The notes: generated by a model not told the origin, from the sequence alone. Shown: positions 27,996-36,867, numbered from the stretch's first letter. The stretch: 64,000 nt of DNA from an uncultured Bacteroides sp. (GCF_910578895.1 NZ_CAJTSC010000002.1:62261-126260), one strand, 5' to 3'. Made by a program: numbers and translations.

Positions 27996-28440
27996 CGGCT
28001 TTTTCATTTACAGGAATTAAAGGGAGTTGGAAGGAGTTATCTCCTTTCGGAACAGGAGTTGAAAGCCGACAGCCACACCGAAGGACACGACCGGGGAAAC
28101 CGCGCAAACAGACAGGCGGGAGCGGACAAACGGGAACGGACCGATGAAGAACAAACGGATAAGAACAGGCCGGCGAAAAATCCCCATTAGGCACTTATTG
28201 TCAGCAACATACGAGTGCCACTCGTTTTCTGCGTGGTGGAACTTTATTCCCAGCACGTTGGGAATGTGTTCCCAGCGTACAGGGAATATGTTCCCAACTT
28301 GCAGGGAACACGTTCCCAATTAAGTGGGAACATCGGAAGAAAAAGAAGCTGTCAGTCACGGAGCTTTCATTTACGGAAATTATCAGGAGCCAGAGGAAGA
28401 AGGGCGACACCCCTTCCGACTCCTGTAAATGAAAGGGCCG
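27996..28440. repeat. repeat element copy B with terminal inverted repeats and four 22-bp palindromic units
   Basis: 445 bases, bounded by 20-base terminal inverted repeats (27996-28015 and 28421-28440; 18 of 20 match, the inner 14, TTTCATTTACAGGA, exactly). It carries the same four 22-base TTCCC-N8-GGGAAC-N3 units as copy A, in the opposite orientation (about 28240-28333). It lies just upstream of the AraC gene, so copies A and B flank the whole mannan locus as inverted repeats. The structure is MITE-like, with no transposase gene. Confidence 0.8.
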
Positions 28441-28530
28441 TACTAAAAAGCCAACATATTATTTCAAAAGAGCCTGAACTATCTCGAATAATTTATCTAT
28501 TTTTGCTTCCACTGTTTTTATTACCTTTAA

Positions 28531-28702
28531 GAACCTGTTTAAATTTTGTTCAGCATTATATTGAGCGTTCTTTTCGAGGATGTTTTTCTACTTTTATGAG
28601 GAGCATAGCGGGCTATGTGACGAGTAAAAAGAGGAAAACAGACCGGGAAGAAAATCAAAAGAAGCTGAAGAAAAACTTTTTGAAGAAAATTTAAACAGGC
28701 TC
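28531..28702. repeat. MITE-like element, copy 1 (172 bp)
   Basis: Ends are GAACCTGTTTAAATTTT and its inverted counterpart AAAATTTAAACAGGCTC (16 of 17 match). The interior is purine/pyrimidine-biased with no credible gene. It lies in the 5' region of the aldo/keto reductase gene, downstream of a possible -7 box TATTTTTG (28498-28505). Its right half matches the interior of the copy at 54457-54558 in inverted orientation. Confidence 0.75.
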
Positions 28703-28736
28703 TAAATATATAAATTCCAATTAAAGACCGACAGAC

Positions 28737-29744
28737 ATGACAAACACTATTTATTCTGCATCTTCAGACAGATACAACAGCGGCATGAAGTATCGCCGTT
28801 GCGGTAAGAGCGGCATCCTATTGCCTGAAATATCCTTAGGGCTATGGCACAATTTCGGCGATGCCAATACATTCGCCAACTCCCAAGCAATGGCTCATTA
28901 CGCGTTTAACCAAGGCATTACCCACTTCGACCTTGCCAACAACTACGGTCCCCCGTGCGGCTCCGCGGAAGAAACTTTCGGCATGATCATGAAGAAATCG
29001 TTCATGCCTTACAGAGACGAACTATTCATTTCCACCAAAGCCGGACATGAAATGTGGGCAGGGCCCTATGGTGATTGGGGGTCCCGGAAGTCTCTGATAA
29101 GCAGCCTCAACCAAAGCCTGAAACGGATGCACCTAGATTATGTGGACATCTTCTATACTCATCGCTACGACCCTAACACTCCTCTTGAAGAAACACTTCA
29201 AACATTGGTCGACATCGTGCGGCAAGGGAAAGCACTCTACATCGGTATCTCCAAATATCCTAAAGACAAAGCGGAATTTGCTTATAAATATTTAGAAGAG
29301 AGAGACGTACACTGTCTCCTCTATCAAGGCAGGTACAACCTGTTCAGTCGCGAACCGGAAAACGAAGGCATCTTGCAGCAGGCCAAGGAGAACGGTACAG
29401 GTTTCATCGCCTTCTCTCCGCTGGCACAAGGGCTGCTTACCAACCGCTACCTGAACGGCATTCCCGAAGGCTCTCGCATCGCCCAAGGCGGTTTCCTGAA
29501 AAAAGAGGCATTGACAGATGAAACACTGGGGAAGATAAAAGCACTGAATGAAATTGCCTTGCAACGCGGGCAGACACTTGCCGAAATGGCTTTGGCATGG
29601 TTGCTGAAAGATGACATGATTACTTCGGTCATTATCGGGGCAAGTTCCGTTGCGCAGTTGAATAACAATCTGCAAAGTCTCGGAAACACGGTTTTCACTG
29701 TAGAAGAGTTGGAAAAAATCAACCGGATTTGCAATCCGGAATAG
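28737..29744 (+). CDS. aldo/keto reductase (YghZ / glyceraldehyde 3-phosphate reductase-like)
   Basis: Cytoplasmic NADPH-dependent oxidoreductase of 335 residues, of the AKR family closest to E. coli YghZ. The (beta/alpha)8 barrel has the catalytic tetrad in FDLANNYGPP (Asp, Tyr), ISTKAGHEMW (Lys) and FYTHRYDPNTPLEET (His), and the cofactor-binding SVIIGASSVAQLNNNLQSL at the C-terminus. It starts MTNTIYSASSDRYNSGMKYR, the usual N-terminal form of this subgroup, supporting the ATG at 28737. A strong hairpin follows the stop codon, so it is probably monocistronic. Confidence 0.9.
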   Translation: MTNTIYSASSDRYNSGMKYRRCGKSGILLPEISLGLWHNFGDANTFANSQAMAHYAFNQGITHFDLANNYGPPCGSAEETFGMIMKKSFMPYRDELFISTKAGHEMWAGPYGDWGSRKSLISSLNQSLKRMHLDYVDIFYTHRYDPNTPLEETLQTLVDIVRQGKALYIGISKYPKDKAEFAYKYLEERDVHCLLYQGRYNLFSREPENEGILQQAKENGTGFIAFSPLAQGLLTNRYLNGIPEGSRIAQGGFLKKEALTDETLGKIKALNEIALQRGQTLAEMALAWLLKDDMITSVIIGASSVAQLNNNLQSLGNTVFTVEELEKINRICNPE

Positions 29745-29757
29745 GCAAGTTTAGTCC

Positions 29758-29789
29758 CACGGCTTTTGCATTTAAACGCAAAAGCCGTG
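29758..29789 (+). terminator. terminator hairpin after the aldo/keto reductase gene
   Basis: A perfect 12-bp stem (CACGGCTTTTGC with GCAAAAGCCGTG) closes an 8-base loop. The T-run after it is weak. From here to 29993 I see only AT-rich intergenic sequence upstream of the next gene. Confidence 0.6.
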
Positions 29790-29993
29790 ACTTAATCCTT
29801 TTCACTGAATGAGCACGGGTCGAAACAACTTCAATTCCCAAACGAACAGCCCTCTTTTCCTACTTTTTCTCCCCTAATACGTTTTTAACATCCTCTTTTC
29901 CGAACTTTTTATTTTCTATCTTGTTTTTTCTCCAAAAGCCTAAGGTACCAAACAGGGCAGGAATTTATATTTAACCTAAACAACGATAGAAGT

Positions 29994-30647
29994 ATGAAGA
30001 AATTTATTCCTTTATTATTAGCGGCCTTCGCAATAACATTCGCGTCTTGCGAGAAGGATCCCGATATGGATAAACTGGACAACAAGTATCTGGTTTATAC
30101 CAATTATGACACGAAGGCCGACTTCAAAGCTTTCGAAACCTACTACTTGCCGGACAGCATCCTTGTTATCGGCAACAGTAAAGACGCCGAATATTGGAAA
30201 GACGAAAGTGCGCAAGAAATCCTCGGTACTTACGTCACCAACATGAACAACCGCGGTTATCTCCGCGTGGAAAATCGTGAAGATGCCGATCTTGGCTTGC
30301 AAGTAAGCTATGTGAAGAGTACCTACTACTTTACAGATTACGGACGCCCCGAATGGTGGTGGAACTACCCGGGCTATTGGGATGCACCTTACTGGGGCGA
30401 CTGGGGCGGATGGTACTATCCGTATGCCGTGAACTATGCTTATAGTACCGGCTCCTTCATCACCGAACTATTAAATCTCAATGCCCCCCAAGGGGAAAAA
30501 GAGAAACTGCCTATTTTGTGGACCAGCTACATGAGCGGATTATTAAGCGGCTCGGCATCTTTCAACACTAAAAAGGCTGTAGAAGGCGTGAACCAATCCT
30601 TTACGCAATCCGCCTATCTTAACAGAATGAGTGTCCAACCCAACTAA
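29994..30647 (+). CDS. DUF4136-type lipoprotein
   Basis: 217 residues. Lipoprotein signal MKKFIPLLLAAFAITFASCE with cysteine 19. The body matches the general form of DUF4136 proteins: YDTKADFKAFETYYLPDSI near 37, then TYVTNMNNRGYLRVENREDA, and a tryptophan- and tyrosine-rich stretch at about 112-145. Function unknown; the family is common in Bacteroidetes envelopes. It is followed after 14 bases by an outer-membrane barrel gene, and the two are probably co-transcribed. Confidence 0.75.
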   Translation: MKKFIPLLLAAFAITFASCEKDPDMDKLDNKYLVYTNYDTKADFKAFETYYLPDSILVIGNSKDAEYWKDESAQEILGTYVTNMNNRGYLRVENREDADLGLQVSYVKSTYYFTDYGRPEWWWNYPGYWDAPYWGDWGGWYYPYAVNYAYSTGSFITELLNLNAPQGEKEKLPILWTSYMSGLLSGSASFNTKKAVEGVNQSFTQSAYLNRMSVQPN

Positions 30648-30661
30648 AAACAAGAACAAGT

Positions 30662-31291
30662 ATGAAAACATTGAAACAGATAACTTTGAGGGCATTCGCC
30701 ATTGCCGCCCTCACCCTCGTCTTCGTCTTACCGACAAAGGCACAGATGACCGATAACGGTTATGCCAACATTGATTGGCAGTACAACTTCCCCTTAAACA
30801 ACCACTTTGCCGACAAAGGCAGCGGATGGGGGATGAACTTTGAAGGCGGTTACTTCCTGACATCCAATTTTGCACTGGGAGGCTTCCTGGCTTATCACAG
30901 CAATCATGAATATTTCGGCCGCCAGACTCTTCCGATTGGCGAAAGCGGCAGTTTGAATACCGATCAACAGCATACTGTGTTCCAGTTGCCTTTCGGTCTT
31001 GCAACACGTTACGCATGGAACCGCGGCGGAGCGTTCCAACCCTATATAGGTGTAAAACTCGGCGCGCAATATGCACAGTTGAAGTCCACTTTCAACGCAT
31101 TCAAAGCCGATACGGATACATGGGGTTTCTATGTATCTCCGGAAGTCGGGTTCAACGTTTATCCGTGGGCTTACGGTCCGGGAGTGCACTTTGCAGCCTA
31201 CTATAGTTACGGAACAAACAAAGGTAATATCTTCACCTATAGCGTGGACGGAATGGACAACTTAGGTTTACGTGTCGGCATTGCATTCTAA
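30662..31291 (+). CDS. outer-membrane beta-barrel protein
   Basis: 209 residues with a signal peptide cleaved about residue 27 (VLPTKAQ). The mature part alternates aromatic and polar residues as in small 8-stranded barrels: WGMNFEGGYFLTSNFALGGF, FGLATRYAWNRGGAFQPYIG, SPEVGFNVYPWAYGPGVHFA, and a terminal GLRVGIAF with the C-terminal Phe used by the barrel-assembly machinery. It pairs with the DUF4136 lipoprotein gene 14 bases upstream. No enzymatic motif is visible. Confidence 0.75.
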   Translation: MKTLKQITLRAFAIAALTLVFVLPTKAQMTDNGYANIDWQYNFPLNNHFADKGSGWGMNFEGGYFLTSNFALGGFLAYHSNHEYFGRQTLPIGESGSLNTDQQHTVFQLPFGLATRYAWNRGGAFQPYIGVKLGAQYAQLKSTFNAFKADTDTWGFYVSPEVGFNVYPWAYGPGVHFAAYYSYGTNKGNIFTYSVDGMDNLGLRVGIAF

Positions 31292-31324
31292 TATACACAC
31301 CTAAAACTTAACAGAATACATTAA

Positions 31325-31377
31325 GAGCCTGTTTAAACTTTCCTCAGAAAGATGCTGAGTAAAATTTAAACAGGCTC
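31325..31377. repeat. MITE-like element, copy 2 (53 bp)
   Basis: A nearly complete palindrome with ends GAGCCTGTTTAAA and TTTAAACAGGCTC. It lies 33 bases after the barrel gene and could act as its terminator. Confidence 0.7.
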
Positions 31378-31540
31378 CATTTGTTTCAGAAAAACAGAAA
31401 CCGGTCAACTTCAATCGGTCGGTCACCGAGTTTCATTATCCATTTATAGTTAAAGAGACATGCCGATACTTTCTTTTCGACACATGCTCTCAATTCCCGA
31501 TGCCGGACATCAGGGCGCTCATGCAGGACATGGGATTGCC

Positions 31541-31624
31541 AAAGTTGACCTTTACGTTCCTAAAGTTAACCTTTACATTTCTAACGTTGACCTTCACGCC
31601 GCCAAACTTGACCTTCACGCTCCA
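31541..31624. repeat. four tandem 21-bp repeats
   Basis: Four consecutive 21-base units based on AAAGTTGACCTTTACGTTCC, at 31541, 31562, 31583 and 31604, the later units more diverged. Each contains a partial dyad AAAGTT-AACCTTT. They lie just beyond the 3' end of the GH3-serine hydrolase gene. A similar set occurs at 53632-53694. Confidence 0.75.
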
Positions 31625-31634
31625 AAAACTTACG

Positions 31635-34600
31635 CTATTTCAATATTGCCCGATGCATTGCTTCTTGTATCCTTCCCCGGATATCCAGTTTCGACAGTTT
31701 CGCATTCCATGCGTCCGGATAGATGCGGTTACTAAGGAATATGTAAACCAGCCCATTGTCAGGGTCCACCCACGCGCAAGTACCGGTAAAGCCGATATGA
31801 CCGTATACCGATGCCGGAGCAGAAGGTGCACAAGGGCTTTTCTCCGGATTCTGCATATCCGGCTTGTCAAATCCCAAACCACGGCGACAACTCTTGGCAA
31901 CCGTAGTGGTAAAAAGCCTGCAAGTCTCTTTACTCAAATAGCGTTTTCCGTTCAACTCCCCGTCATTCAGCAACATTTGATAAATCCAAGCTACTTCCTC
32001 TGCCGTTGAGAACAATCCCGCATTACCGGAAACGCCTCCCTGAAAAGCGGCAGACTCATCGTGCACAAATCCCTGCAACGTTGTTTTCCGCAAGAAAGGG
32101 TCGACGGACGAAGGCACGATTTCCTCTTTCGACAAGAATCCCAACGGAAGATATCCGGTGCGCTTCAACCCCATCGGGGCATAAAACTCCCGGGCAAGGA
32201 ATTCATTCATAGGCATTCCCGCACGCGACTCAACCAATTGCTGCAACAAAATAAAACCCACACAACTATAACGGTATCTCTTGTCCCTCAAAGGGGTATC
32301 AACTATCTTTTGAAGATACTCCTTTTTGAAAGACTCATGCAGCCAAAGACTATCACAGACCTGCAAAGTGCATTCGGAAGTACGCACCTTCGAGGTCAGT
32401 CCGGAACGGAAACGAAACTTCGGATTCGCCCATGTCTGCCGCCCGATACGTATGGGATGCTGCTGGTCTTGCCGTGCCTTGAACAACGTACCGTCATAAC
32501 TGTCTTTGTCGATAGCATCCTGATAGAACAACAAGGTAGAGGGCAACCCCGACTGGTGGAACAACAATTCCCTGACCGTGATGGCACGTTTATCCGTATC
32601 TTGCAGATATGGAAGATAATCGGACACACGGTCCGTCAGGCTCAGGCGCCCCTTGTCGTAAAGTTTCATAACAGCCAGCAAGGTAGCCGTAGTTTTCGTC
32701 AAAGATGCGATATCATATACGGACGAGGATGTCACCGGAACAGCCTTCTCGCTTCCGGAACTATTCCATGTATAAGTACCGAAAGCTTTATTATACATCT
32801 GTTTCCCATCCTTCAAAATCACCACCTGACATCCCGGATAAGCGCCTTCCCGTATACCTTCCCGGGCAATTGTATCAATCTGCGCCAATATACGGGAATC
32901 CAATCCATGCTCTTCGGGGACTAAACGGGAGGCTGTCCGCGGACTTAACGTCACTCCTTCTCCGGCAGCGAATAAACTGCCGATACTTGCCGAAAGCCTG
33001 CCGTCTGCCACCGCATCCGCATAAAGCGTTCTTGCCACATGACGTTGTATTTCATCATCCGCAGCATGCGCCAACACTACCGCTTGGGCGGCAGCTATAT
33101 TCCGATGTATCTGTAACAGTTGCTTACCGGGAACAAAGCACACATATACCACCGGAATTTCCGGAGCAAACTCCGCAAAAAAAGACTGATAAGCAGCCAA
33201 GCGATTCTCAGTGACACACACCAAAACACGTTTATAGTCAGCCAACTTCTCCCTCAAAGCCTTACGTGCCGCTACCGGCAAATCTTTTCCCAATTGAAAC
33301 TCTACCGGATGCGCATATCCGGAAAGTTGTTTGATAAAAGGCTGTATCCTTGTAGCGGCACCGACATTCAATACGGCAACCTCCTTAATTGCCGGATCCA
33401 ACGGTAACACTTCCGTAGCATTGCCAAGCACGGTAACCGCTGCTGTTTTCAAACGGCAAATCAAATCTTGCGCATAAGGCGTATTTATCCGCGTATCCAA
33501 ACCGGAGAGGCGGATTGTCGGTTTCTTATTCAACCCCAAGGCATATTTATAAGTCAATACTTTCCGGCACTTCTCCTCTATCGCCTGTTCCGCCAACTCA
33601 CCACGTTTTACAGCAGCCAATACGGCATCCACCTCCTCTTTGATACGTCGGGGCACAAGCAGCAAATCATGACCGGCTTTCAATGCTTTCAAACAAAGCG
33701 ACTCATTGTTCGACACCCCCTTCATTGCCAAGGCATCCGTAAAAACGAGTCCCCGGAAGTTCAATTCGCATGTCAACAAGTCATAAACAACACTGCGGGA
33801 AAGTGAAGAAGGCACTCCGCTTTTCTTTTCAAGGGCAGGCACTTCCAAATGCCCCACCATAACACCGCCCAAACCAGACCGGATAACCTTCTTAAAAGGA
33901 TACAACTCCACACTGTCCAAACGCTCACGCGTGAAAGGCAATACGGGAAGCGACTTATGCGAATCCACATCCGTATCTCCATGACCGGGAAAATGTTTGG
34001 ATACAGAAAGCACTCCGCCATCCTCCAACCCTTTGGCATAAGCAACAACCTTATCGGCAACATTCGCCGGACTTTCACCGAAAGATCGGGTGTTAATAAC
34101 CGGATTCTTAGGATTGATGTTGACATCCGCCACGGGAGCGAAATTCACCTGTACACCAAGTTCCCGGCACTGTCTTGCCATTTCCCTGCCATACTCATAT
34201 AGCAGACTGTCGTTCCGTATACAACCCAGCACCATATTTTTCGGAAAAACGGGCGTTCCCCGCAGACGCATGGAAAGCCCCCATTCTCCGTCAAACGTAA
34301 TCATCAGGGGAATATCCGCCATGCGTTGCGCCTCGTTTGTCAACACGGCTTGGTTCTGCATTAACCCACCCGAAAACAGCAGCCCGCCGACTTTATACTC
34401 CTTAACCACCCTGCTCAACAACTCTTTGTTCGCTTTATCCTGCTGAGGAGCAATTGTATAAATAAAAAGTTGCCCGATACGTTCTTTCAGGGTCAGTTTA
34501 CCCAATATGGAATCTACCCATTGCCTGCATCGCATATCATCCAGTACGGGTCTCACCAATAACGGTTCTGCGGAATCTACAACAGCAGGTGCCGCCGGAC

Positions 34601-34673
34601 ACCGTTTCGCATCCGAAGCAAAACGTCCGCAGCATCCCATCATAATCAGTACAAACAATAACAGCCTTTTCAT
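31635..34673 (-). CDS. GH3 (NagZ-like) fused to a serine beta-lactamase-like hydrolase
   Basis: 1012 residues with an N-terminal signal region (MKRLLLFVLIMMGCCG; cysteine 14 or 15 may be lipidated). Domain 1 (about 50-390) is a NagZ-type GH3 barrel with KHFPGHGDTDVDSHKSLP near 226 and D313 in VFTDALAMKGV, pointing to beta-N-acetylhexosaminidase action on peptidoglycan fragments. A middle alpha/beta domain (about 400-580) follows. Domain 3 (about 590-1000) is a penicillin-binding-protein/beta-lactamase-like hydrolase with S657-L-T-K660, then Y802-S-C in place of the usual Y-S-N, and HIGFTG in place of H/KTG. This fusion type is known in Bacteroidetes and probably works in cell-wall recycling. 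It follows the phosphoesterase gene by 3 bases. Confidence 0.88.
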   Translation of the reverse strand: MKRLLLFVLIMMGCCGRFASDAKRCPAAPAVVDSAEPLLVRPVLDDMRCRQWVDSILGKLTLKERIGQLFIYTIAPQQDKANKELLSRVVKEYKVGGLLFSGGLMQNQAVLTNEAQRMADIPLMITFDGEWGLSMRLRGTPVFPKNMVLGCIRNDSLLYEYGREMARQCRELGVQVNFAPVADVNINPKNPVINTRSFGESPANVADKVVAYAKGLEDGGVLSVSKHFPGHGDTDVDSHKSLPVLPFTRERLDSVELYPFKKVIRSGLGGVMVGHLEVPALEKKSGVPSSLSRSVVYDLLTCELNFRGLVFTDALAMKGVSNNESLCLKALKAGHDLLLVPRRIKEEVDAVLAAVKRGELAEQAIEEKCRKVLTYKYALGLNKKPTIRLSGLDTRINTPYAQDLICRLKTAAVTVLGNATEVLPLDPAIKEVAVLNVGAATRIQPFIKQLSGYAHPVEFQLGKDLPVAARKALREKLADYKRVLVCVTENRLAAYQSFFAEFAPEIPVVYVCFVPGKQLLQIHRNIAAAQAVVLAHAADDEIQRHVARTLYADAVADGRLSASIGSLFAAGEGVTLSPRTASRLVPEEHGLDSRILAQIDTIAREGIREGAYPGCQVVILKDGKQMYNKAFGTYTWNSSGSEKAVPVTSSSVYDIASLTKTTATLLAVMKLYDKGRLSLTDRVSDYLPYLQDTDKRAITVRELLFHQSGLPSTLLFYQDAIDKDSYDGTLFKARQDQQHPIRIGRQTWANPKFRFRSGLTSKVRTSECTLQVCDSLWLHESFKKEYLQKIVDTPLRDKRYRYSCVGFILLQQLVESRAGMPMNEFLAREFYAPMGLKRTGYLPLGFLSKEEIVPSSVDPFLRKTTLQGFVHDESAAFQGGVSGNAGLFSTAEEVAWIYQMLLNDGELNGKRYLSKETCRLFTTTVAKSCRRGLGFDKPDMQNPEKSPCAPSAPASVYGHIGFTGTCAWVDPDNGLVYIFLSNRIYPDAWNAKLSKLDIRGRIQEAMHRAILK

Positions 34674-34676
34674 CTA

Positions 34677-35522
34677 CTACTCCTTAATCAACGTCAAATT
34701 CAATTCTCCCACTAAAATACCACTCTTACCGGAATGCAATATCGGAACGCTCTTACCTTCGGCATTTAAGTAAACAGCCGGTTTCTCCATAAAGGTATGG
34801 GTATGACCACCCAAAATCACATCAATACCTTTAGTTGCAGCCACCAATTTCTCATCACAAACCGCATTCTTAAGACGAAGTCCGAGATGGGAAAGGCAGA
34901 TAACCACATCACACTCCTCTTTGGCGCGCAAATGGTCAGTCACTTCCTGTGCCGCGGCAATCGGATCGTTATAGACGATACCCTCACACTTATCCGCCTG
35001 CACCAGCCCTTCCATTTGAGGACTCAGTCCGAATACACCGATTTTCACTCCACCGCGATTTATCACGACATAAGGTTTCACCAATCCCTCAAGGACAGTG
35101 CCGGCTACGTCATAATTGGCACATACCACCGGGAAATCCGCCATACGAAACAGACGGGCCATATTATCCAACCCGAAGTCGAACTCATGATTACCGATAG
35201 CCATGGCGTCGTAGCCCATAAGATTCATCATCTTCACTTCCACCTCGCCCCGGAAAAGATTGTAATATGGAGTGCCTTGTGAAATGTCACCGCAATCAAA
35301 GAGCAAGACCTCCGGATTCTTGCTACGAAAATCTTTCAGAAAAGTGGCACGGCGCACCACACCACCCATACCGGCATATCGGTCGGCAGCATGCGCGTCG
35401 ATAGATTCGATACGGCTATGGGTATCACTTGTATGAAGGATAACCAATTGTTTGGTCTCCTGTGCCGATGCTGCCAACAATACACAGCATATCAACAGGC
35501 AATATATAGATATACGTTTCAT
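34677..35522 (-). CDS. 5'-nucleotidase-type metallophosphoesterase (N-terminal half of a UshA-like enzyme)
   Basis: 281 residues from ATG 35522 (a TTG one codon earlier is unlikely). Signal peptide ending LLAASAQ. Calcineurin-like phosphoesterase motifs occur in order: LHTSDTHSRI (D33, H35), LFDCGDISQGTPYYN, AIGNHEFDFG, CLSHLGLR and LGGHTHTFM. It should hydrolyse nucleotides or sugar nucleotides in the periplasm. The C-terminal domain needed for substrate binding in UshA is encoded by the separate gene just upstream, so the two probably work as a pair. Confidence 0.88.
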   Translation of the reverse strand: MKRISIYCLLICCVLLAASAQETKQLVILHTSDTHSRIESIDAHAADRYAGMGGVVRRATFLKDFRSKNPEVLLFDCGDISQGTPYYNLFRGEVEVKMMNLMGYDAMAIGNHEFDFGLDNMARLFRMADFPVVCANYDVAGTVLEGLVKPYVVINRGGVKIGVFGLSPQMEGLVQADKCEGIVYNDPIAAAQEVTDHLRAKEECDVVICLSHLGLRLKNAVCDEKLVAATKGIDVILGGHTHTFMEKPAVYLNAEGKSVPILHSGKSGILVGELNLTLIKE

Positions 35523-35549
35523 CAAATACTCTTTTTTAGTTTTCCATTC

Positions 35550-36320
35550 TCAATTTTCTACAGTAATTCGTCCTTCCATACGTGCGGCAACCTTCTTTCC
35601 TGCCGCAGTCTGTCGCTCTACATACTCCATAAACAAACTACGTAGAGTCGCACCTGGAGGACACTCTCTCTTTTCCGCCTGAATCAGGGCAGTCATGCCG
35701 TCATTGCCGTCCGCCAGATAGTCAATCGTGGCAACCGTGTACAGTTTATCATCAACAACCGGTTTACCCGCCACCGTAGCCCGGAGCAATTTCCCGTCTC
35801 CTGTTATCCGTAACTGCACACCGCTGACCCCTTCGCCACCACACGCCGCTATATTTTCAAACAGACGGTTCAAATCAGCACCTTTCAAAGTCACCACACA
35901 AAGCGAGTTCTCGAACGGTAATATTTCATAGATGTTACCACAGGTAATGGGACCTTCCGTCAATACATTGCGCAATCCTCCCATATTCACAAGCCCCATA
36001 TCGGCAGGTTTTCCAAGCACCTGCGTAGCCGCCCCGCGCAGCACATCCGCCACCAGATTGGAAAGAAGACTTTCGGGAGCCCCCTTATCCATGGACATTT
36101 CGGCAGTGCCCACCACCCGGCACATCATACTGTCTATTTTTGCCTTGTAAGGAGCAAGCAACGCCACGGCTTCCGCATCAGGATTCACATCATACGTAGA
36201 ATCTATCAATTGCATACGTCCTTCAACTTTCGTCACTTCGCAGACGGAACGGCAGGATGCAAACAAAAACATCGCCGCCGACACTAAGCCAAAGACGAAC
36301 TTCAAATAATTTCTCTTCAT
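35550..36320 (-). CDS. 5'-nucleotidase C-terminal domain lipoprotein
   Basis: 256 residues. Lipoprotein signal MKRNYLKFVFGLVSAAMFLF followed by ASC. The body is the UshA C-terminal domain: SLLSNLVADVLRGAA, MGLVNMGGLRNVLTEGPITC, IYEILPFENSLCVVTLKGAD and YTVATIDYLADGNDGMTAL. It contains no phosphoesterase motifs. The 27-base gap to the phosphoesterase gene and shared strand indicate one operon with a split UshA-like enzyme. A promoter should lie in the divergent gap with rplS. Confidence 0.88.
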   Translation of the reverse strand: MKRNYLKFVFGLVSAAMFLFASCRSVCEVTKVEGRMQLIDSTYDVNPDAEAVALLAPYKAKIDSMMCRVVGTAEMSMDKGAPESLLSNLVADVLRGAATQVLGKPADMGLVNMGGLRNVLTEGPITCGNIYEILPFENSLCVVTLKGADLNRLFENIAACGGEGVSGVQLRITGDGKLLRATVAGKPVVDDKLYTVATIDYLADGNDGMTALIQAEKRECPPGATLRSLFMEYVERQTAAGKKVAARMEGRITVEN

Positions 36321-36371
36321 AGTTGTCCGTTTTTAAATCGCTACAAATATAAAAAGAAAAACGCACATCCC

Positions 36372-36402
36372 TTTGTCAATCAAAAGAAAAACTCTACCTT
36401 TG
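36372..36402 (+). promoter_or_regulatory. promoter of rplS
   Basis: TTTG (36372-36375), 19 bases, then TACCTTTG (36395-36402): an exact Bacteroides consensus. The leader from about 36409 to the ATG is about 83 bases with GC-rich segments and could contain an autoregulatory structure, though I cannot show one. Confidence 0.75.
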
Positions 36403-36491
36403 CACCGCTTTCGCGCAATCGCTGTCAGGACACCGAGTGAGAAGCCTGGTATGTTGCGTTGTAACGATCAAACAATTTAATAATAAAAACA

Positions 36492-36845
36492 ATGGATTTA
36501 ATTAAAATTGCAGAAGAAGCATTTGCTACCGGCAAACAACACCCGAGCTTCAAGGCAGGTGACACAATCACAGTAGCATATCGTATCATCGAAGGTAACA
36601 AAGAACGTGTACAGTTGTATCGCGGTGTTGTTATCAAGATTGCCGGACATGGCGACAAGAAGCGTTTTACCGTACGTAAAATGTCTGGTACTGTAGGTGT
36701 AGAACGTATTTTCCCGATTGAATCACCGGCTATCGACAGCATCGAAGTGAACAAAGTGGGTAAAGTTCGTCGCGCTAAATTGTACTATCTGCGTGCTCTT
36801 ACCGGTAAGAAAGCAAGAATTAAAGAAAAAAGAGTTAACGGTTAA
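36492..36845 (+). CDS. rplS: 50S ribosomal protein L19
   Basis: 117 residues, normal for the family. The sequence includes FKAGDTITVAYRIIEGNKER, QLYRGVVIKIAGHG, FTVRKMSGTVGVERIFPIES and KVGKVRRAKLYYLRALTGKK, the standard L19 landmarks. It lies at the interface of the ribosomal subunits. It stands alone here with its own promoter and a strong terminator. Confidence 0.97.
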   Translation: MDLIKIAEEAFATGKQHPSFKAGDTITVAYRIIEGNKERVQLYRGVVIKIAGHGDKKRFTVRKMSGTVGVERIFPIESPAIDSIEVNKVGKVRRAKLYYLRALTGKKARIKEKRVNG

Positions 36846-36867
36846 TACCGGACTTTTATTTCGAAAT

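Noticed and set aside
31460..31735. A plus-strand frame spanning the 21-base repeats and reading into the hydrolase gene
   Set aside because: It is made of a heptapeptide repeat (KVDLYVP-like) forced by the 21-base DNA repeat and overlaps the 3' end of a real gene on the other strand.
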